A stretch of 63,988 nucleotides of DNA, taken from positions 1-63,988 of the forward strand of contig PWWL01000220.1 of the NCBI GenBank assembly GCA_003561515.1, given 5' to 3'. Shown in pieces: positions 15,012-25,298 of this stretch (positions within the stretch are counted from its first letter, which is position 1; every line of letters starts with the position of its first letter). The notes under the pieces are model-generated. The model had not been told where the DNA came from, made no database searches, and worked only from the letters and a program-made list of their open reading frames with translations. Source of the DNA: Balneolaceae bacterium (GTDB taxonomy: Bacteria; Bacteroidota; Rhodothermia; Balneolales; Balneolaceae). A program made the translations under genes and the position numbers.

Positions 15012-17159
15012 TTAACCCACCCGATCGATCAAAATCTTCAAAATCTTTTGCGCGGCAACCGGGATTACCGTGCCCGGCCCGAAGACTGCCGCCACCCCTT
15101 TCTTGTAGAGGAAATCATAATCCTGGTTGGGGATTACCCCGCCAACAATCACCATGATATCGTCTCGTCCAAGGCGTTTCAGTTCATCGATTACTTTGGG
15201 AACGAGCGATTTATGCCCGGCCGCCAGGCTCGAAACTCCAAGGATGTGCACGTCATTCTCAACCGCCTGCCGGGCCGCCTCCTCAGGTGTTTGGAACAGC
15301 GGGCCAATGTCAACATCGAACCCAAGATCAGCAAAGCTGGTGGAAATGACCTTGGCCCCGCGGTCATGGCCGTCCTGGCCCATTTTGGCCACCATAATGC
15401 GTGGCCGCCGGCCTTCTTTCTCGGCGAAGAGGTCGGCCAGATCGCGGGCTTTTTGGAACTCTTCGTTATTTTCCAGTTCGGATGAATACACGCCTGATAT
15501 CGATTTAATGGTTGCACGGTACCGCCCAAACGCTTTTTCCATGGCATCGGAAATTTCGCCGAGAGTAGCACGTTTTCGGGCGGCATCAATGGCGAGCTCA
15601 AGCAAGTTGCCGTTGCCGGATTGAGCACACTCAGTAAGTGCGTTCAGGGCCGACTGAACATCATCGTTAGTTCGATCAGCTTTCAGTTTCTCAAGGCGTT
15701 CAATTTGCGACTGCCGCACCTTTTCGTTGTCAACCTCAAGAATATCAATCGGCTCTTCCTTATCCAAGCGGTATTTGTTTACGCCTACGATGGTTTCCCT
15801 GCCGCTGTCGATCCGGGCTTGTTTCCTGGCGGCGGCTTCTTCAATCCGCATTTTCGGTAACCCGGATTCAATTGCTTTGGCCATGCCCCCGAGTTCTTCC
15901 ACTTCTTCGATGAGTTCCCACGCACGCCGGGCAAGGCGGTCGGTCAGATATTCCACATAATATGAGCCGGCCCAGGGATCGATAGCTTTGGTAATGCCGG
16001 TCTCTTCCTGCAAAATGAGCTGCGTGTTGCGTGCTATCCGTGCCGAAAAATCGGTGGGCAGCGCAATGGCCTCATCGAGCGCATTTGTGTGGAGCGACTG
16101 TGTATGTCCCAGGGCAGCGGCCATCGCTTCTAAGGTGGTGCGGGTTACGTTGTTGTACGGATCCTGCTCGGTAAGGCTGTAACCGGAAGTTTGGCAATGG
16201 GCTCTTAGTGATAGAGACTTCGGATTTTCAGGATTGAACTGTTTGATGATTTTTGCCCAGAGCATGCGTCCGGCGCGCATCTTGGCGATTTCCATAAAGT
16301 GATTCATTCCAATGGCCCAGAAAAAAGAGAGCCTTGGCGCAAATTCGTCGATCTTAAGTCCGGACTTAAGCCCCTGCCGTACGTACTCCAGCCCGTCGGC
16401 CAGCGTGTAGGCCAGTTCTAGATCGGCTGTGGCGCCCGCCTCATGCATGTGATATCCGCTGATGCTGATGGAGTTGAATCTCGGCATCTTTCTCGAGGTG
16501 TATTCAAATATATCCCCGATAATCCGCATCGACGGTTCAGGAGGGTAGATGTACGTGTTTCGCACCATGAACTCTTTCAGAATATCATTCTGAATGGTGC
16601 CGCTCAGTTTTTCAGGTGTAACACCCTGCTCTTCGGCCGCCACGATATAGAAGGCCATCACCGGGATTACGGCACCGTTCATGGTCATCGATACCGACAT
16701 CTTGTCGAGTGGAATCTGATCGAACAGAATTTTCATATCGAGGATGGAATCGATCGCAACACCTGCCTTGCCAACATCGCCTGTTACCCGTGGATGATCG
16801 GAATCGTACCCGCGGTGAGTTGCAAGATCGAATGCCACGGAGAGGCCTTTTTGCCCTGCTGCAAGGTTTCGCCGGTAGAAAGCGTTCGACTCCTCTGCGG
16901 TGGAGAATCCGGCATACTGGCGGATGGTCCATGGCCTAACCGTGTACATTGTTGAATAAGGCCCGCGCAGATAAGGAGGAATTCCCGCTGCATAGTCAAG
17001 ATGTTCCAGGCCGGCGTTATCCTTCGATGTGAGCACCTTTTTCACAGGTATTTTCTCGGGTGTTTCCCAGGTTGTGCCCTGGTTGTTCTGCTCCATGCCG
17101 TCCGGGCGCAGGTCTTTCTTTGTCAGTGTAATGCCGGAAAAATCTGGTCTGTTTTTCAT
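15012..17159 (-). CDS. mutB: Methylmalonyl-CoA mutase large (catalytic) subunit
   Basis: A 715-residue enzyme with the TIM-barrel substrate domain in residues 1-560 ([49 protein letters not shown]). The C-terminal cobalamin domain (580-715) has the DGHDRG base-off histidine motif and GGVIPNQDY. It interconverts succinyl-CoA and (R)-methylmalonyl-CoA using adenosylcobalamin. The length is normal. Its start overlaps the mutA stop by 4 bases (ATGA), indicating translational coupling. The path links propionate or branched-chain catabolism to sucC (61807) and to the acyl-CoA dehydrogenase encoded divergently. Confidence 0.97.
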   Translation of the reverse strand: MKNRPDFSGITLTKKDLRPDGMEQNNQGTTWETPEKIPVKKVLTSKDNAGLEHLDYAAGIPPYLRGPYSTMYTVRPWTIRQYAGFSTAEESNAFYRRNLAAGQKGLSVAFDLATHRGYDSDHPRVTGDVGKAGVAIDSILDMKILFDQIPLDKMSVSMTMNGAVIPVMAFYIVAAEEQGVTPEKLSGTIQNDILKEFMVRNTYIYPPEPSMRIIGDIFEYTSRKMPRFNSISISGYHMHEAGATADLELAYTLADGLEYVRQGLKSGLKIDEFAPRLSFFWAIGMNHFMEIAKMRAGRMLWAKIIKQFNPENPKSLSLRAHCQTSGYSLTEQDPYNNVTRTTLEAMAAALGHTQSLHTNALDEAIALPTDFSARIARNTQLILQEETGITKAIDPWAGSYYVEYLTDRLARRAWELIEEVEELGGMAKAIESGLPKMRIEEAAARKQARIDSGRETIVGVNKYRLDKEEPIDILEVDNEKVRQSQIERLEKLKADRTNDDVQSALNALTECAQSGNGNLLELAIDAARKRATLGEISDAMEKAFGRYRATIKSISGVYSSELENNEEFQKARDLADLFAEKEGRRPRIMVAKMGQDGHDRGAKVISTSFADLGFDVDIGPLFQTPEEAARQAVENDVHILGVSSLAAGHKSLVPKVIDELKRLGRDDIMVIVGGVIPNQDYDFLYKKGVAAVFGPGTVIPVAAQKILKILIDRVG

Positions 17160-18703
17160 GCGCTCACCTCCTGCCCGAAAAGCTGGCCGGCATTAAACGG
17201 TTCAAGGGTTTTGTAGCGTACTTCCCGGGGCTGTATCAGAGACTCGCGAAGATCTCCAAGTGTATATCCTTTTTCGAAATGTTCTCGGAGTGATTCGATT
17301 AAATTCTCAGAGTCGATCTCAGCTTTTTTTCCAGAGTATTTCAGAAGTTCAGTCAGATGTTTCGAATCGGATTCTTTCACGGTTCTCTCGTCCTTGTTGA
17401 TGTATTTACTGGTTCCGATCAGAGGCCGGGTCAGATCACGATAGGCTTCTATTTTTCTCTCTCTGGATTCGTTGATGGCGCTTTGCAGCATCCCGTTTTC
17501 AACTGCGTTCACAAATCCTCCCTGTTTTTCAATCACCCGGAAAAATTCCCAGGCTTTGTTTGCCACATTGCTTGTTAGCTCTTCAATGTAATAGGAGCCG
17601 GCAGCCGGATCTGCTGTTTTCGCCAAATGTGCTTCTTCACGAATAATATGATGAACATTACGCGCAATACGGGCAGAAAATGGAGTTGGTTTCTGAAATA
17701 CCGCATTAAAAGGTGCAATTGTCAGTGAATCAGTACCACCCAGCACTGCAGACATCCCTTCTGTGGTTGCCCGTATTATGTTGTTGTAGGGATCCGAAGC
17801 CGTCTTATTTTGCATTGTGGTTTCGGAGTGTATGTAAAGCGGTATCGAATCATCAATTCCGTAAACAGACAGCAGCTTCTTCCAAAGCAGGCGAATTGCG
17901 CGGAATTTGGCTATTTCGGGGAAATAAAGCGGCCCTGCAGATAGCCGTATCCAGATGGATTGAGCTGCACCGGATCGCTTCTTTATCTCTGTGGTAGCAA
18001 GGTATTCGCTTGCGATGGCTAAAACCGTTCCCAGCTCCTGCACGATGGTTGCACCTGCATGATGGTAGTAAAGTCCGTCTGCAGCAAGAGTTCTGAAGCC
18101 ATCATGACCGCTCATCTGGCTTATCATCTGTTGAAGCGCATCATCGGTGAGTGATTTTTTCGAATGGTGCACCAACCGGGTGAATGGATCAAAAAGAAAC
18201 GCAGCGGAAGCAAAAGGGCGGTTGTGATTTTTCAGCATCGCAAACAGCGCGGGAGATGCAAGGCCTGATTCAAACAAGAGGTGTGAGCTTTTTAAGTCAA
18301 TCCCCTCAAATAGCCGGTCGAAGTCTTCCTGAGTATGAAGTCGTGTACCGGAAATGTTACTCTCAGGCGTTTTTTCGTCAGCACTTAATTCACAGGGAAT
18401 TTGAAATGCATCTGCTCCGCCCTTCACGGCAGTTTTCAGGGCATTATTAATCTTTGGAACAGTAATTTCATAAACCGGTTCGCATCGCCGCCATGCTGTT
18501 TTTGAAATAATCGGTTCCGGCACGGTTTGCAAATCACTCCTCGTATAAAAAGGAAGCGGTGAAATTCCTTCCAGGGTTTCCCATCTCAATGTTTTCTTGT
18601 AGTCGGCCCCTTTCAGGTCCTGCTCTATTTCATTTTCCCACTCTTCACGGTTAACGGGGGGGAATTCGGAAAATAGCTTTTTGGGATGTTCTTGTTTCTT
18701 CAC
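17156..18703 (-). CDS. mutA: Methylmalonyl-CoA mutase small (accessory) subunit, without a B12 domain
   Basis: A 515-residue paralogue of the catalytic subunit. It has the TIM-barrel layout ([34 protein letters not shown]) but ends just after the barrel. The degenerate C-terminal cobalamin-like domain found in longer MutA proteins of about 620-640 residues is absent. MutA does not bind B12; it stabilises the MutAB heterodimer. It is the first gene of the mutAB operon and is divergent from the acyl-CoA dehydrogenase. Confidence 0.92.
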   Translation of the reverse strand: MKKQEHPKKLFSEFPPVNREEWENEIEQDLKGADYKKTLRWETLEGISPLPFYTRSDLQTVPEPIISKTAWRRCEPVYEITVPKINNALKTAVKGGADAFQIPCELSADEKTPESNISGTRLHTQEDFDRLFEGIDLKSSHLLFESGLASPALFAMLKNHNRPFASAAFLFDPFTRLVHHSKKSLTDDALQQMISQMSGHDGFRTLAADGLYYHHAGATIVQELGTVLAIASEYLATTEIKKRSGAAQSIWIRLSAGPLYFPEIAKFRAIRLLWKKLLSVYGIDDSIPLYIHSETTMQNKTASDPYNNIIRATTEGMSAVLGGTDSLTIAPFNAVFQKPTPFSARIARNVHHIIREEAHLAKTADPAAGSYYIEELTSNVANKAWEFFRVIEKQGGFVNAVENGMLQSAINESRERKIEAYRDLTRPLIGTSKYINKDERTVKESDSKHLTELLKYSGKKAEIDSENLIESLREHFEKGYTLGDLRESLIQPREVRYKTLEPFNAGQLFGQEVSA

Positions 18704-18929
18704 GAAGCGCCAATTTTGTACATTAAGAGGTGATAGTAAAATAGGGATGCAGTCAAAACTTCCCTAACCCAATAAAGGGTGAAATGGTACGGAAAAGCGC
18801 TTACAATTCTCTATATTTAGCTGCGAAATTTCTGAGAAGGTTACGCAAAGTGTATCCGTGAATGTATTCGAATTACGGTATGTTTTACGAAACAGTCGAA
18901 CAAATCAAATTTTCTAAAGAGGAGTAATT

Positions 18930-20099
18930 ATGTCAGAAACGATCCAGGCAATACCGCCACTTACGCAATTAACCGAAGATGAGCAGATGCTACGCGACGC
19001 GGCAGCTGAGTTTGCCGATACCGTAATCAAGCCCAGGGTTCATGATATGGACGAAGCAGCAAAGCTGGATCCGGACCTCGTGGGCCAGTTTTTTGATATG
19101 GGGTTGATGGGAATTGAAATTCCCGAACAATACCAGGGCGGGGGCGGAACCTTCATGATGAGTATTGTAGCCATCGAACAAATTTCGCGTGTGGATGCTT
19201 CCGTTGGCGTGTTTATGGACGTACAAAATACGCTTGTGAACAATGCTTTTTTGCGCTGGGGCAGTGATGAGGTAAAAGAGCGATTTCTGCCGCAGCTCGC
19301 TACCGAAAAAGTGGGAGCATACTGTTTGTCGGAAGCGGGTTCGGGCAGCGATGCCTTTGCGCTTAAATGTTCTGCAAAAGAAGATGGTGACTCCTACATT
19401 CTGAACGGAACCAAGCTCTGGATTACCAATGCGAATGAAGCCGATATCTTTCTTGTGTTTGCCAACGTAAACCCGGACGCTGGATACAAAGGCATAACCG
19501 CATTCATTGTAGAGCGTGGTATGGATGGCTTCTCTGTTTCAAAAAAAGAGAATAAGCTTGGAATTCGTGCAAGTTCCACGTGCGAGCTGCTTCTTGAGGA
19601 TGTACGGGTTCCAAAATCGAACATACTCGGAGATGTCGGAAAAGGGTATAAGGTAGCCATCGAAACGCTGAATGAAGGCCGGATTGGAATCGGTGCACAG
19701 ATGATCGGAATCGCGCAGGGTGCTCTTGATGCATCTTTGGCCTACACCAAAGAGCGTAAACAGTTTGGGCAGGCCATTGCAGACTTCCAGGGAGTTCAGT
19801 TTCAGCTGGCAAAAATGGCGACCGAACTCGAAATGGCCCGGCTGCTTGTATACAATGCTGCCAGGATAAAGGAGGCAGGGCAGCCATTCCTGAAAGAAGC
19901 TGCCATGGCGAAGTATTACAGTTCTGAGGTGGCCGAAAATCTCAGCTCAATGGCCGTTGACCTGTTTGGCGGGTATGGCTATGTAAAGGAGTATCCCGTA
20001 GAAAAATTTTACAGGGACGCCAAAATCGGTAAGATTTACGAGGGTACGTCAAATATGCAATTGCAAACTATTGCTAAAATCATTTTAAAAGAAGGTTAA
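18930..20099 (+). CDS. Acyl-CoA dehydrogenase, short/branched-chain-like
   Basis: A 389-residue FAD enzyme with all family signatures: AYCLSEAGSGSDA and WITNANEAD for FAD and substrate contact, KEYPVEKFYRDAKI, and the catalytic glutamate in IYEGTSNMQ near residue 375. The pattern most resembles short/branched-chain acyl-CoA dehydrogenases, which would fit feeding propionyl-CoA into the neighbouring mutase. Chain-length specificity cannot be proven here. A strong Shine-Dalgarno site (aaagaggag) precedes the ATG. The 226-base region shared with mutA must hold both promoters. Confidence 0.92.
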   Translation: MSETIQAIPPLTQLTEDEQMLRDAAAEFADTVIKPRVHDMDEAAKLDPDLVGQFFDMGLMGIEIPEQYQGGGGTFMMSIVAIEQISRVDASVGVFMDVQNTLVNNAFLRWGSDEVKERFLPQLATEKVGAYCLSEAGSGSDAFALKCSAKEDGDSYILNGTKLWITNANEADIFLVFANVNPDAGYKGITAFIVERGMDGFSVSKKENKLGIRASSTCELLLEDVRVPKSNILGDVGKGYKVAIETLNEGRIGIGAQMIGIAQGALDASLAYTKERKQFGQAIADFQGVQFQLAKMATELEMARLLVYNAARIKEAGQPFLKEAAMAKYYSSEVAENLSSMAVDLFGGYGYVKEYPVEKFYRDAKIGKIYEGTSNMQLQTIAKIILKEG

Positions 20100-20269
20100 T
20101 CAGCGCAGTAACTCAGGTTCCGCCTGTAAGTTTGTTTAACCTGAATTAATATTTTCCGTTGGGAATGATATAGATCGAACTTCATGTTGGGTAACATGTT
20201 GGTGTCTAAATACATCTAATACAGACTGTGGCATAAACAAGTGTAAATAATAATCTTGTACGATTTTTC

Positions 20270-21532
20270 ATGAATAACATTGAAGAAATATTAAAAGAGC
20301 TGTCAAAAGACGACAAAGCTTACAACAAGCTGAAAACGATCTTTGGGAACCTAAAAGCTGAACTGGACCAAAAAAAGAACTCTCTTGATCTACTCGAACG
20401 CGCAGTACGAAGCGACTATGATTCAATAATTATAACCACCCTTGAGCTGGATGACCCCGGCCCGGTAATTGTTTATGTGAATGATGGGTTTACGAGAATG
20501 ACAGGTTATTCCAGAGAAGAAGCATTGGGTAAGACTCCCAGAATGCTTCAAGGGCCCAAAACAGATCGGGCCGTTCTAGATAAACTGAGAGAGAGGCTGC
20601 GAGAAGGACAACCATTTTTTGGCCACACGGTTAACTATCGGAAAGATGGTACCGAATTTATAAACCAGTGGGATATTCATCCGCTCACCAACAAAGCCGG
20701 TGAAATTACACATTGGGTGTCGTACCAGCACGATATTACAGAGCGTAAGCGCTCTGAGCGTAAGGTGGTAGACACCGAAGTAGAGTTCGATAAGCTCGCT
20801 GAAGAAAGTAAAAAAACTTTGATTGATGTTGACGAGCAGGGCAACATTGTTACTTCCAACAAAGCCTTCAGAGATCTTCTTGGTTACGATGATGAAGAGC
20901 TAAAGAAGAACAAGGTGTGGGATTTTCTTGCTGACAAGTATGTTGAAAATTTTAGGCACAGGTTTGACTCGTTCAAGCCAAGTGATTTTGACAATCGATC
21001 TTATGAACTTGTATTCGTCAATAAGAGAGGAAATGAAGTTGAGGTTAAAGCAACTGCGCGGATTCTAAGAACCAATGGCCAGGTAATTGTTAGAATGGCA
21101 TTCGAGAATAAATCGCTGCAAAAACGAATTATGGCCATGCTATCGAAGCGAAATGCAAACTTCGAAAAAGTGTTCGACCGCTCAAGAGACTTCAACTATA
21201 AACTGGAGCAGAAACCGAATGGTAATTACTATTTTAGATACGTCTCAGATAGTTTTGTAAAAGTGACCGGAATAGCATCCGATGAAGCTTCTAATGTTCC
21301 GCTCCGGGATATTATTCATGAAGATGATTATGAGAAGGTTCTTGATCATATTAATGCCGTATACGAAGGCCGCCCAAATACCGAACAATACAGGATCAAA
21401 AATCGAAAAGGTGGATACACAGATGTAATTGATTACGCTAAACCAGACTGGGATAACGACCGGTCAAGCGTAACAGCGATTAAAGGCAATGTTTCCACTG
21501 AAATATCTTCAGAAAAAAAACCACAAGACTGA
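20270..21532 (+). CDS. PAS-only sensory protein with LOV-like first domain lacking the photoactive cysteine
   Basis: A 420-residue soluble protein made of a short coiled coil (1-45) and three PAS domains (about 45-165, 175-285 and 295-410). No kinase, cyclase, DNA-binding or methyl-accepting output is present. The first PAS reads like a LOV domain (NDGFTRMTGYSREEALGK, then RMLQGPKTD and NYRKDGTEFINQW). The position of the flavin-adduct cysteine of the NCRFLQ motif is occupied by the TPRMLQ sequence. It might bind flavin without the usual photocycle, or another ligand. It would need to signal through a partner, and sufE follows 58 bases downstream. Confidence 0.82.
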   Translation: MNNIEEILKELSKDDKAYNKLKTIFGNLKAELDQKKNSLDLLERAVRSDYDSIIITTLELDDPGPVIVYVNDGFTRMTGYSREEALGKTPRMLQGPKTDRAVLDKLRERLREGQPFFGHTVNYRKDGTEFINQWDIHPLTNKAGEITHWVSYQHDITERKRSERKVVDTEVEFDKLAEESKKTLIDVDEQGNIVTSNKAFRDLLGYDDEELKKNKVWDFLADKYVENFRHRFDSFKPSDFDNRSYELVFVNKRGNEVEVKATARILRTNGQVIVRMAFENKSLQKRIMAMLSKRNANFEKVFDRSRDFNYKLEQKPNGNYYFRYVSDSFVKVTGIASDEASNVPLRDIIHEDDYEKVLDHINAVYEGRPNTEQYRIKNRKGGYTDVIDYAKPDWDNDRSSVTAIKGNVSTEISSEKKPQD

Positions 21533-21590
21533 GCCATTTTAGAAATTCGATAAAAAGGAGCTAAGCTGTTTTTTTCGTAAGTTTGTTTGT

Positions 21591-22043
21591 ATGAAGAAGT
21601 TTAACGAAATGACAATGCAGGAAAAACAAGATCGCATCATCAGAGAATTTGAATTGCTTTCCGATTGGCCAGAGCGGTATAAGTATATTATTAAGCTTGG
21701 GCAAAATCTGAAACCACTCGAAGAGAAATACAAAGTTGATGAGAATCTGGTGAGAGGCTGTCAGTCTCAGGTCTGGCTACACACCGAACTTGATGAAGAC
21801 AGAGTCATATTCAAAGCCGATAGCGATGCTGCAATTACTAAAGGTCTTGTGGCATTAATGACCAGGTTTTACTCCGGTGAAACTCCTGATACAATTCTTT
21901 CAGTCAATCCTGATTTTATAAAGAAAATTGGAATGCAGGAACATCTATCACCAACCCGATCAAACGGACTCGCATCGATGGTGAAACAGATGAAAATCTA
22001 TGCCATGGCTTACAAAGCCAAATTGGGTACTCAACACGCATAA
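21591..22043 (+). CDS. sufE: Cysteine desulfuration protein SufE
   Basis: A 150-residue SufE-fold protein with the sulfur-accepting cysteine in the conserved loop VRGCQSQVW near residue 57. The QEKQDRIIREFELLSDWPERY opening and the MTRFYSGETP segment are typical. SufE takes persulfide sulfur from SufS for iron-sulfur cluster assembly in the cytoplasm. No other suf genes are adjacent. Confidence 0.93.
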   Translation: MKKFNEMTMQEKQDRIIREFELLSDWPERYKYIIKLGQNLKPLEEKYKVDENLVRGCQSQVWLHTELDEDRVIFKADSDAAITKGLVALMTRFYSGETPDTILSVNPDFIKKIGMQEHLSPTRSNGLASMVKQMKIYAMAYKAKLGTQHA

Positions 22044-22133
22044 TTTCTGTTTTAGCGAGTTCTGAATAAAATTCTGTTGCAACATCTTCGTTAGGCTATA
22101 TCTAAACAAACTGCACGAAAACTCTCATAGAAA

Positions 22134-22748
22134 ATGAATATCAAAAAAAATCAGATTACACTATTAGTACTGTTTGTGGTTGTGGCAGGTGGACTGCTTT
22201 ATTACGGAATTGCAGGCAGTTCCAGCGGTAATTCCGGCCATGACCGGAATGTAGAAGCACAGACCGTACAAATTTTAAAGTATAGTGACTATCAATGCCC
22301 TGCCTGCCGAATCCCTATTCCGATGCAAGACCAGCTGAAACGTGAGTTCGGGGATAAGGTGCAGATAGAGTATCGGCACTTTCCACTTAGCGGGCACAGG
22401 TTTGCGGAACTCGCTGCAAGGTCGGTAGAGGCAGCTCGTAATCAGGGTAAATTCAGAGAAATGCACGATCTCATTTTCCAGTATCAGGATATCTGGGCGA
22501 GGGGTAACGCAGAAGGTCACTTTACAGACTTTGCCCGTGATATTGGCCTCGATATGGATCAATTTCATGAAGACCTCGAATCGGACGAAATCAAACAGCT
22601 TGTTGAGAGTCAGCGTCAGGAAGGCCTCCGCCGGCAGGTGAATGCTACGCCCACATTCTTTATCAATGGTCAGCAACTCAGGCAGAATCCGCAGACCTAC
22701 GAGCAGTTCAAATCGATTGTTGAACTCTATATGTACAGGTCTAGTTAG
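22134..22748 (+). CDS. Membrane-anchored DsbA-family thioredoxin-like oxidoreductase
   Basis: A 204-residue protein with an N-terminal membrane anchor (residues 8-26), a short linker, and a DsbA/BdbD-type domain. It has a CPAC active site (SDYQCPACRIPIP, near residue 60) and the cis-proline loop NATPTFFINGQ near residue 175. It should act in the periplasm in thiol oxidation or disulfide exchange. The small proteins of this class in Bacteroidota usually lack a dedicated DsbB neighbour, as here. Confidence 0.88.
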   Translation: MNIKKNQITLLVLFVVVAGGLLYYGIAGSSSGNSGHDRNVEAQTVQILKYSDYQCPACRIPIPMQDQLKREFGDKVQIEYRHFPLSGHRFAELAARSVEAARNQGKFREMHDLIFQYQDIWARGNAEGHFTDFARDIGLDMDQFHEDLESDEIKQLVESQRQEGLRRQVNATPTFFINGQQLRQNPQTYEQFKSIVELYMYRSS

Positions 22749-22919
22749 AGCTGGATTCAGAAGCATTTTTCTACTTCAAATTCAAAGTTCTAAATCCTAA
22801 ATCTTCTGTAGGTAAGGATTTCATTGTAGCAATATGCAATACTGCTTGAATTAACAGGTTGCTTGTTAACTTCAAAAATGTATTCAATTTGGATTTAGAG
22901 CTTTGAATATTTACCAATC

Positions 22920-23468
22920 ATGATCTACGAATTTCTAAACAAATCCCCTCAGTTCGATGAAACGGTGTTTGTTGCACCAAGCGCCGATATAATCGGGGAT
23001 GTGACCATTGGCACGGAAAGCTCGGTCTGGTTCAACACAACCATCAGGGGTGATGTAAACTGGATCGAGATCGGAGATCAGAGTAATATCCAGGATAATG
23101 CCTCGGTACATGTAACCCATCAAGCCTGCCCCACAAAAATTGGAAACGAAGTGACCATAGGCCACAATGCCATGGTTCACGGCTGCACCATTCACGACCG
23201 TGTGCTTATCGGAATCCATGCCACCGTACTGGATAAGGCAGTTATCGAAAGCGATGTGATCGTTGCAGCAGGCAGCCTGGTGCCTCCGGGCAAGAGGCTT
23301 GAGTCTGGCTATATGTACATGGGCTCACCGGTAAAGCAGGTTCGCAAGCTTTCGGATGATGAGATTGCCTCCATCCGGCAATATGCCGCAAACTATGTAA
23401 AATACCAGCGCGCCTACCGCCGGGTGGATACGTACGAAGAGAACCCGTTTTACCGGGCAAAAGATTGA
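22920..23468 (+). CDS. Gamma-class carbonic anhydrase family protein
   Basis: A 182-residue left-handed beta-helix protein with hexapeptide repeats over residues 15-145. It carries the gamma-carbonic anhydrase zinc histidines in HVTHQ and IGHNAMVHG. The C-terminal helix (LSDDEIASIRQYAANYVKYQ) is standard for YrdA/PaaY-type members. Homotrimeric zinc enzymes of this class hydrate CO2, though many have only weak activity. Confidence 0.92.
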   Translation: MIYEFLNKSPQFDETVFVAPSADIIGDVTIGTESSVWFNTTIRGDVNWIEIGDQSNIQDNASVHVTHQACPTKIGNEVTIGHNAMVHGCTIHDRVLIGIHATVLDKAVIESDVIVAAGSLVPPGKRLESGYMYMGSPVKQVRKLSDDEIASIRQYAANYVKYQRAYRRVDTYEENPFYRAKD

Positions 23469-23513
23469 TGAACCTGGGTTCGGTCAAAACACGCTGAAAA
23501 AGGCAAGTACATA

Positions 23514-23553
23514 AGTCCCCTCCTTTTCAAGGAGGGGATTTAGGGGTGGTTTA
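23514..23553 (+). repeat. Dispersed palindrome, CCCCTCCTTTTCAAGGAGGGG type
   Basis: The hairpin with the tail atttaggggtggtt matches the family seen at 7217 and 42687. It lies between the carbonic anhydrase gene and hemW. Confidence 0.7.
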
Positions 23554-23731
23554 AACCGATCAAAAGCTTTCCACCTGGCGTAAATATTTGTTCAAGGTAC
23601 TGCAATCAAACCTATTTCTTTATTTTACAAAGAAAGCTACGACACTTCGCAGTTACGTCAGACAATTTATATATGGGTACTGCATCTTTGATGACAGACG
23701 CTTTTCACAAAACACAAGCTTGGTAGTATCT

Positions 23732-24871
23732 ATGGCCGGCCTCTACATTCATATCCCCTTTTGCAAACAGGCCTGCAGCTATTGCGATTTCTATTTTCTC
23801 ACGCGTCAGCAGCTTCGGGAGCCTTTTGTTGATGCGCTGATTGAAGAGATCCACAGTTATGAAAATACTGCATATACCTCCGAAGCAGTTTCAACCATTT
23901 ACATCGGGGGCGGCACACCATCGCTCCTATCGCCGGAACAGCTGAACCGGATTTTTGATGCGCTCGATCGTGTGTTTAAGCTTACCCCGGAAGAAGTCAC
24001 CATGGAGCTCAATCCGGATGACGTTACGGTTGATTATTTGAAGTCAATCAGGGAAGCGGGAATCAACAGGGCCAGCATGGGAGTGCAGTCATTCCAAGAA
24101 GAACTGCTCACGTTTATGCATAGGGCTCATACCAGGCAGGAAGCATTCAAAGCACTTGAGGCATTGGGAAAAGCGGGTTTCGAAACGTTTACGGCCGACC
24201 TGATTTATGGCAATCCGGGCCAGACAGATCAGATGCTCAAAGAAGATGTGGCAAACCTGCTTACATTCAACCCGCCTCACATTTCCGCATATTCACTGAC
24301 CATTGAACCGGGAACAAGGCTTGGCAAGCAGGCGGAGCTGGGGCGGCTTCAAATTCCTGACGATGAAGATACAGGCCGTCAGTTTGACCTTTTGGGTGAC
24401 CTGCTCAGAACTGCAGGCATTGAAAGATATGAGGTTAGTAACTACTCAAAGCCCGGAAAGGAAGCCATTCACAACAGCAGCTATTGGAATCACGAAAACT
24501 ATCTCGGCTTTGGTCCGTCGGCCCACTCATTCTGGAAAGACGATACAGGTGCCCGGCGATGGCGAAACCGCCCGGATTTAAAATTCTACCTTGAGAATGA
24601 AACAGAACAATTCCGTGAAGATGAAGAAGCACTTGACAAAAAAACGCTCGCCGAAGAACGTCTGATGTTGGGCCTCAGGACACGATGGGGGGTCGCCACC
24701 GCTGAACTTGAAGAAAAGTACGGTTACCGGCTGAACAGCATTCAAACTGAATGGCTTCAAGCAAAGAGAAACGAGGGAATGATTGCCGACACCGAAGAGA
24801 AGCTGCTCCTGAAACACGAAGGCCTGAAAATAGCAGATCATCTGATTGTGGAGCTTCTGAGGAGGGGTTAA
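23732..24871 (+). CDS. hemW: Radical SAM heme-pathway protein HemW (coproporphyrinogen oxidase-like)
   Basis: From ATG 23732 the protein has 379 residues and begins MAGLYIHIPFCKQACSYCDF, the canonical HemW start with the CxxxCxxC cluster motif. YIGGGTPSLL, MELNPDDVT and GVQSFQEELL follow in order, and a HemW C-terminal domain (PSAHSFW onward) completes it. The reading frame is open upstream to 23588, but those residues have no family similarity. HemW proteins bind heme and an iron-sulfur cluster and act as heme chaperones rather than true oxygen-independent oxidases. Confidence 0.93.
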   Translation: MAGLYIHIPFCKQACSYCDFYFLTRQQLREPFVDALIEEIHSYENTAYTSEAVSTIYIGGGTPSLLSPEQLNRIFDALDRVFKLTPEEVTMELNPDDVTVDYLKSIREAGINRASMGVQSFQEELLTFMHRAHTRQEAFKALEALGKAGFETFTADLIYGNPGQTDQMLKEDVANLLTFNPPHISAYSLTIEPGTRLGKQAELGRLQIPDDEDTGRQFDLLGDLLRTAGIERYEVSNYSKPGKEAIHNSSYWNHENYLGFGPSAHSFWKDDTGARRWRNRPDLKFYLENETEQFREDEEALDKKTLAEERLMLGLRTRWGVATAELEEKYGYRLNSIQTEWLQAKRNEGMIADTEEKLLLKHEGLKIADHLIVELLRRG

Positions 24872-24967
24872 TTAACCTGAGTTCGACGTAAGGATTTATT
24901 TAAGATTGAGCCCCTTTCAAATACTATCGTGTGAACACATCTTGTTAATGTCGTTCGCCTCTATTCT

Positions 24968-25035
24968 GGAGATCCCTCTGCCACAGGCATCCCGTTGGGG
25001 CATGCATTCGCTGCGCTCATTTAGTCGGGATGACA
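24968..25035 (-). repeat. Dispersed repeat GGAGATCCCTC...GTCGGGATGACA
   Basis: This element is the inverted partner of 25118-25179: ggagatccctc and gtcgggatgaca are complements of the other copy's ends. Such 'gtcatcccgac...ggagggatctcc' strings are common intergenic repeats in this group of bacteria. They explain most of the 427-base gap after hemW. No gene is seen there. Confidence 0.65.
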
Positions 25036-25117
25036 CAGATGGGCGAGGAAGCGGCGGGCATCAAGGATCAGCATGAATAACGTTTTGCAGCCCCCGCCGC
25101 GGGAACACACCAACCTC

Positions 25118-25179
25118 TTGTCATCCCGACCGGAATTCCGACGGGCTTTTCCGTCGGGATGAAGCGGAGGGATCTCCTG
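25118..25179 (+). repeat. Dispersed repeat TGTCATCCCGAC...GGAGGGATCTCC
   Basis: The forward copy of the repeat, facing the copy at 24968 over about 80 bases. An internal ccgacggg...ccgtcggg hairpin is present (25135-25160). Confidence 0.65.
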
Positions 25180-25298
25180 AAAACCATTGATGAGTTATGG
25201 AATTCAGTGATTTCAAAGATAAACTTGTGTCCACACGATAGCTTCAAAAGGGGACTTGTAATGACTTCGTTATTATATCGAACTCACTTTAAATGTAG

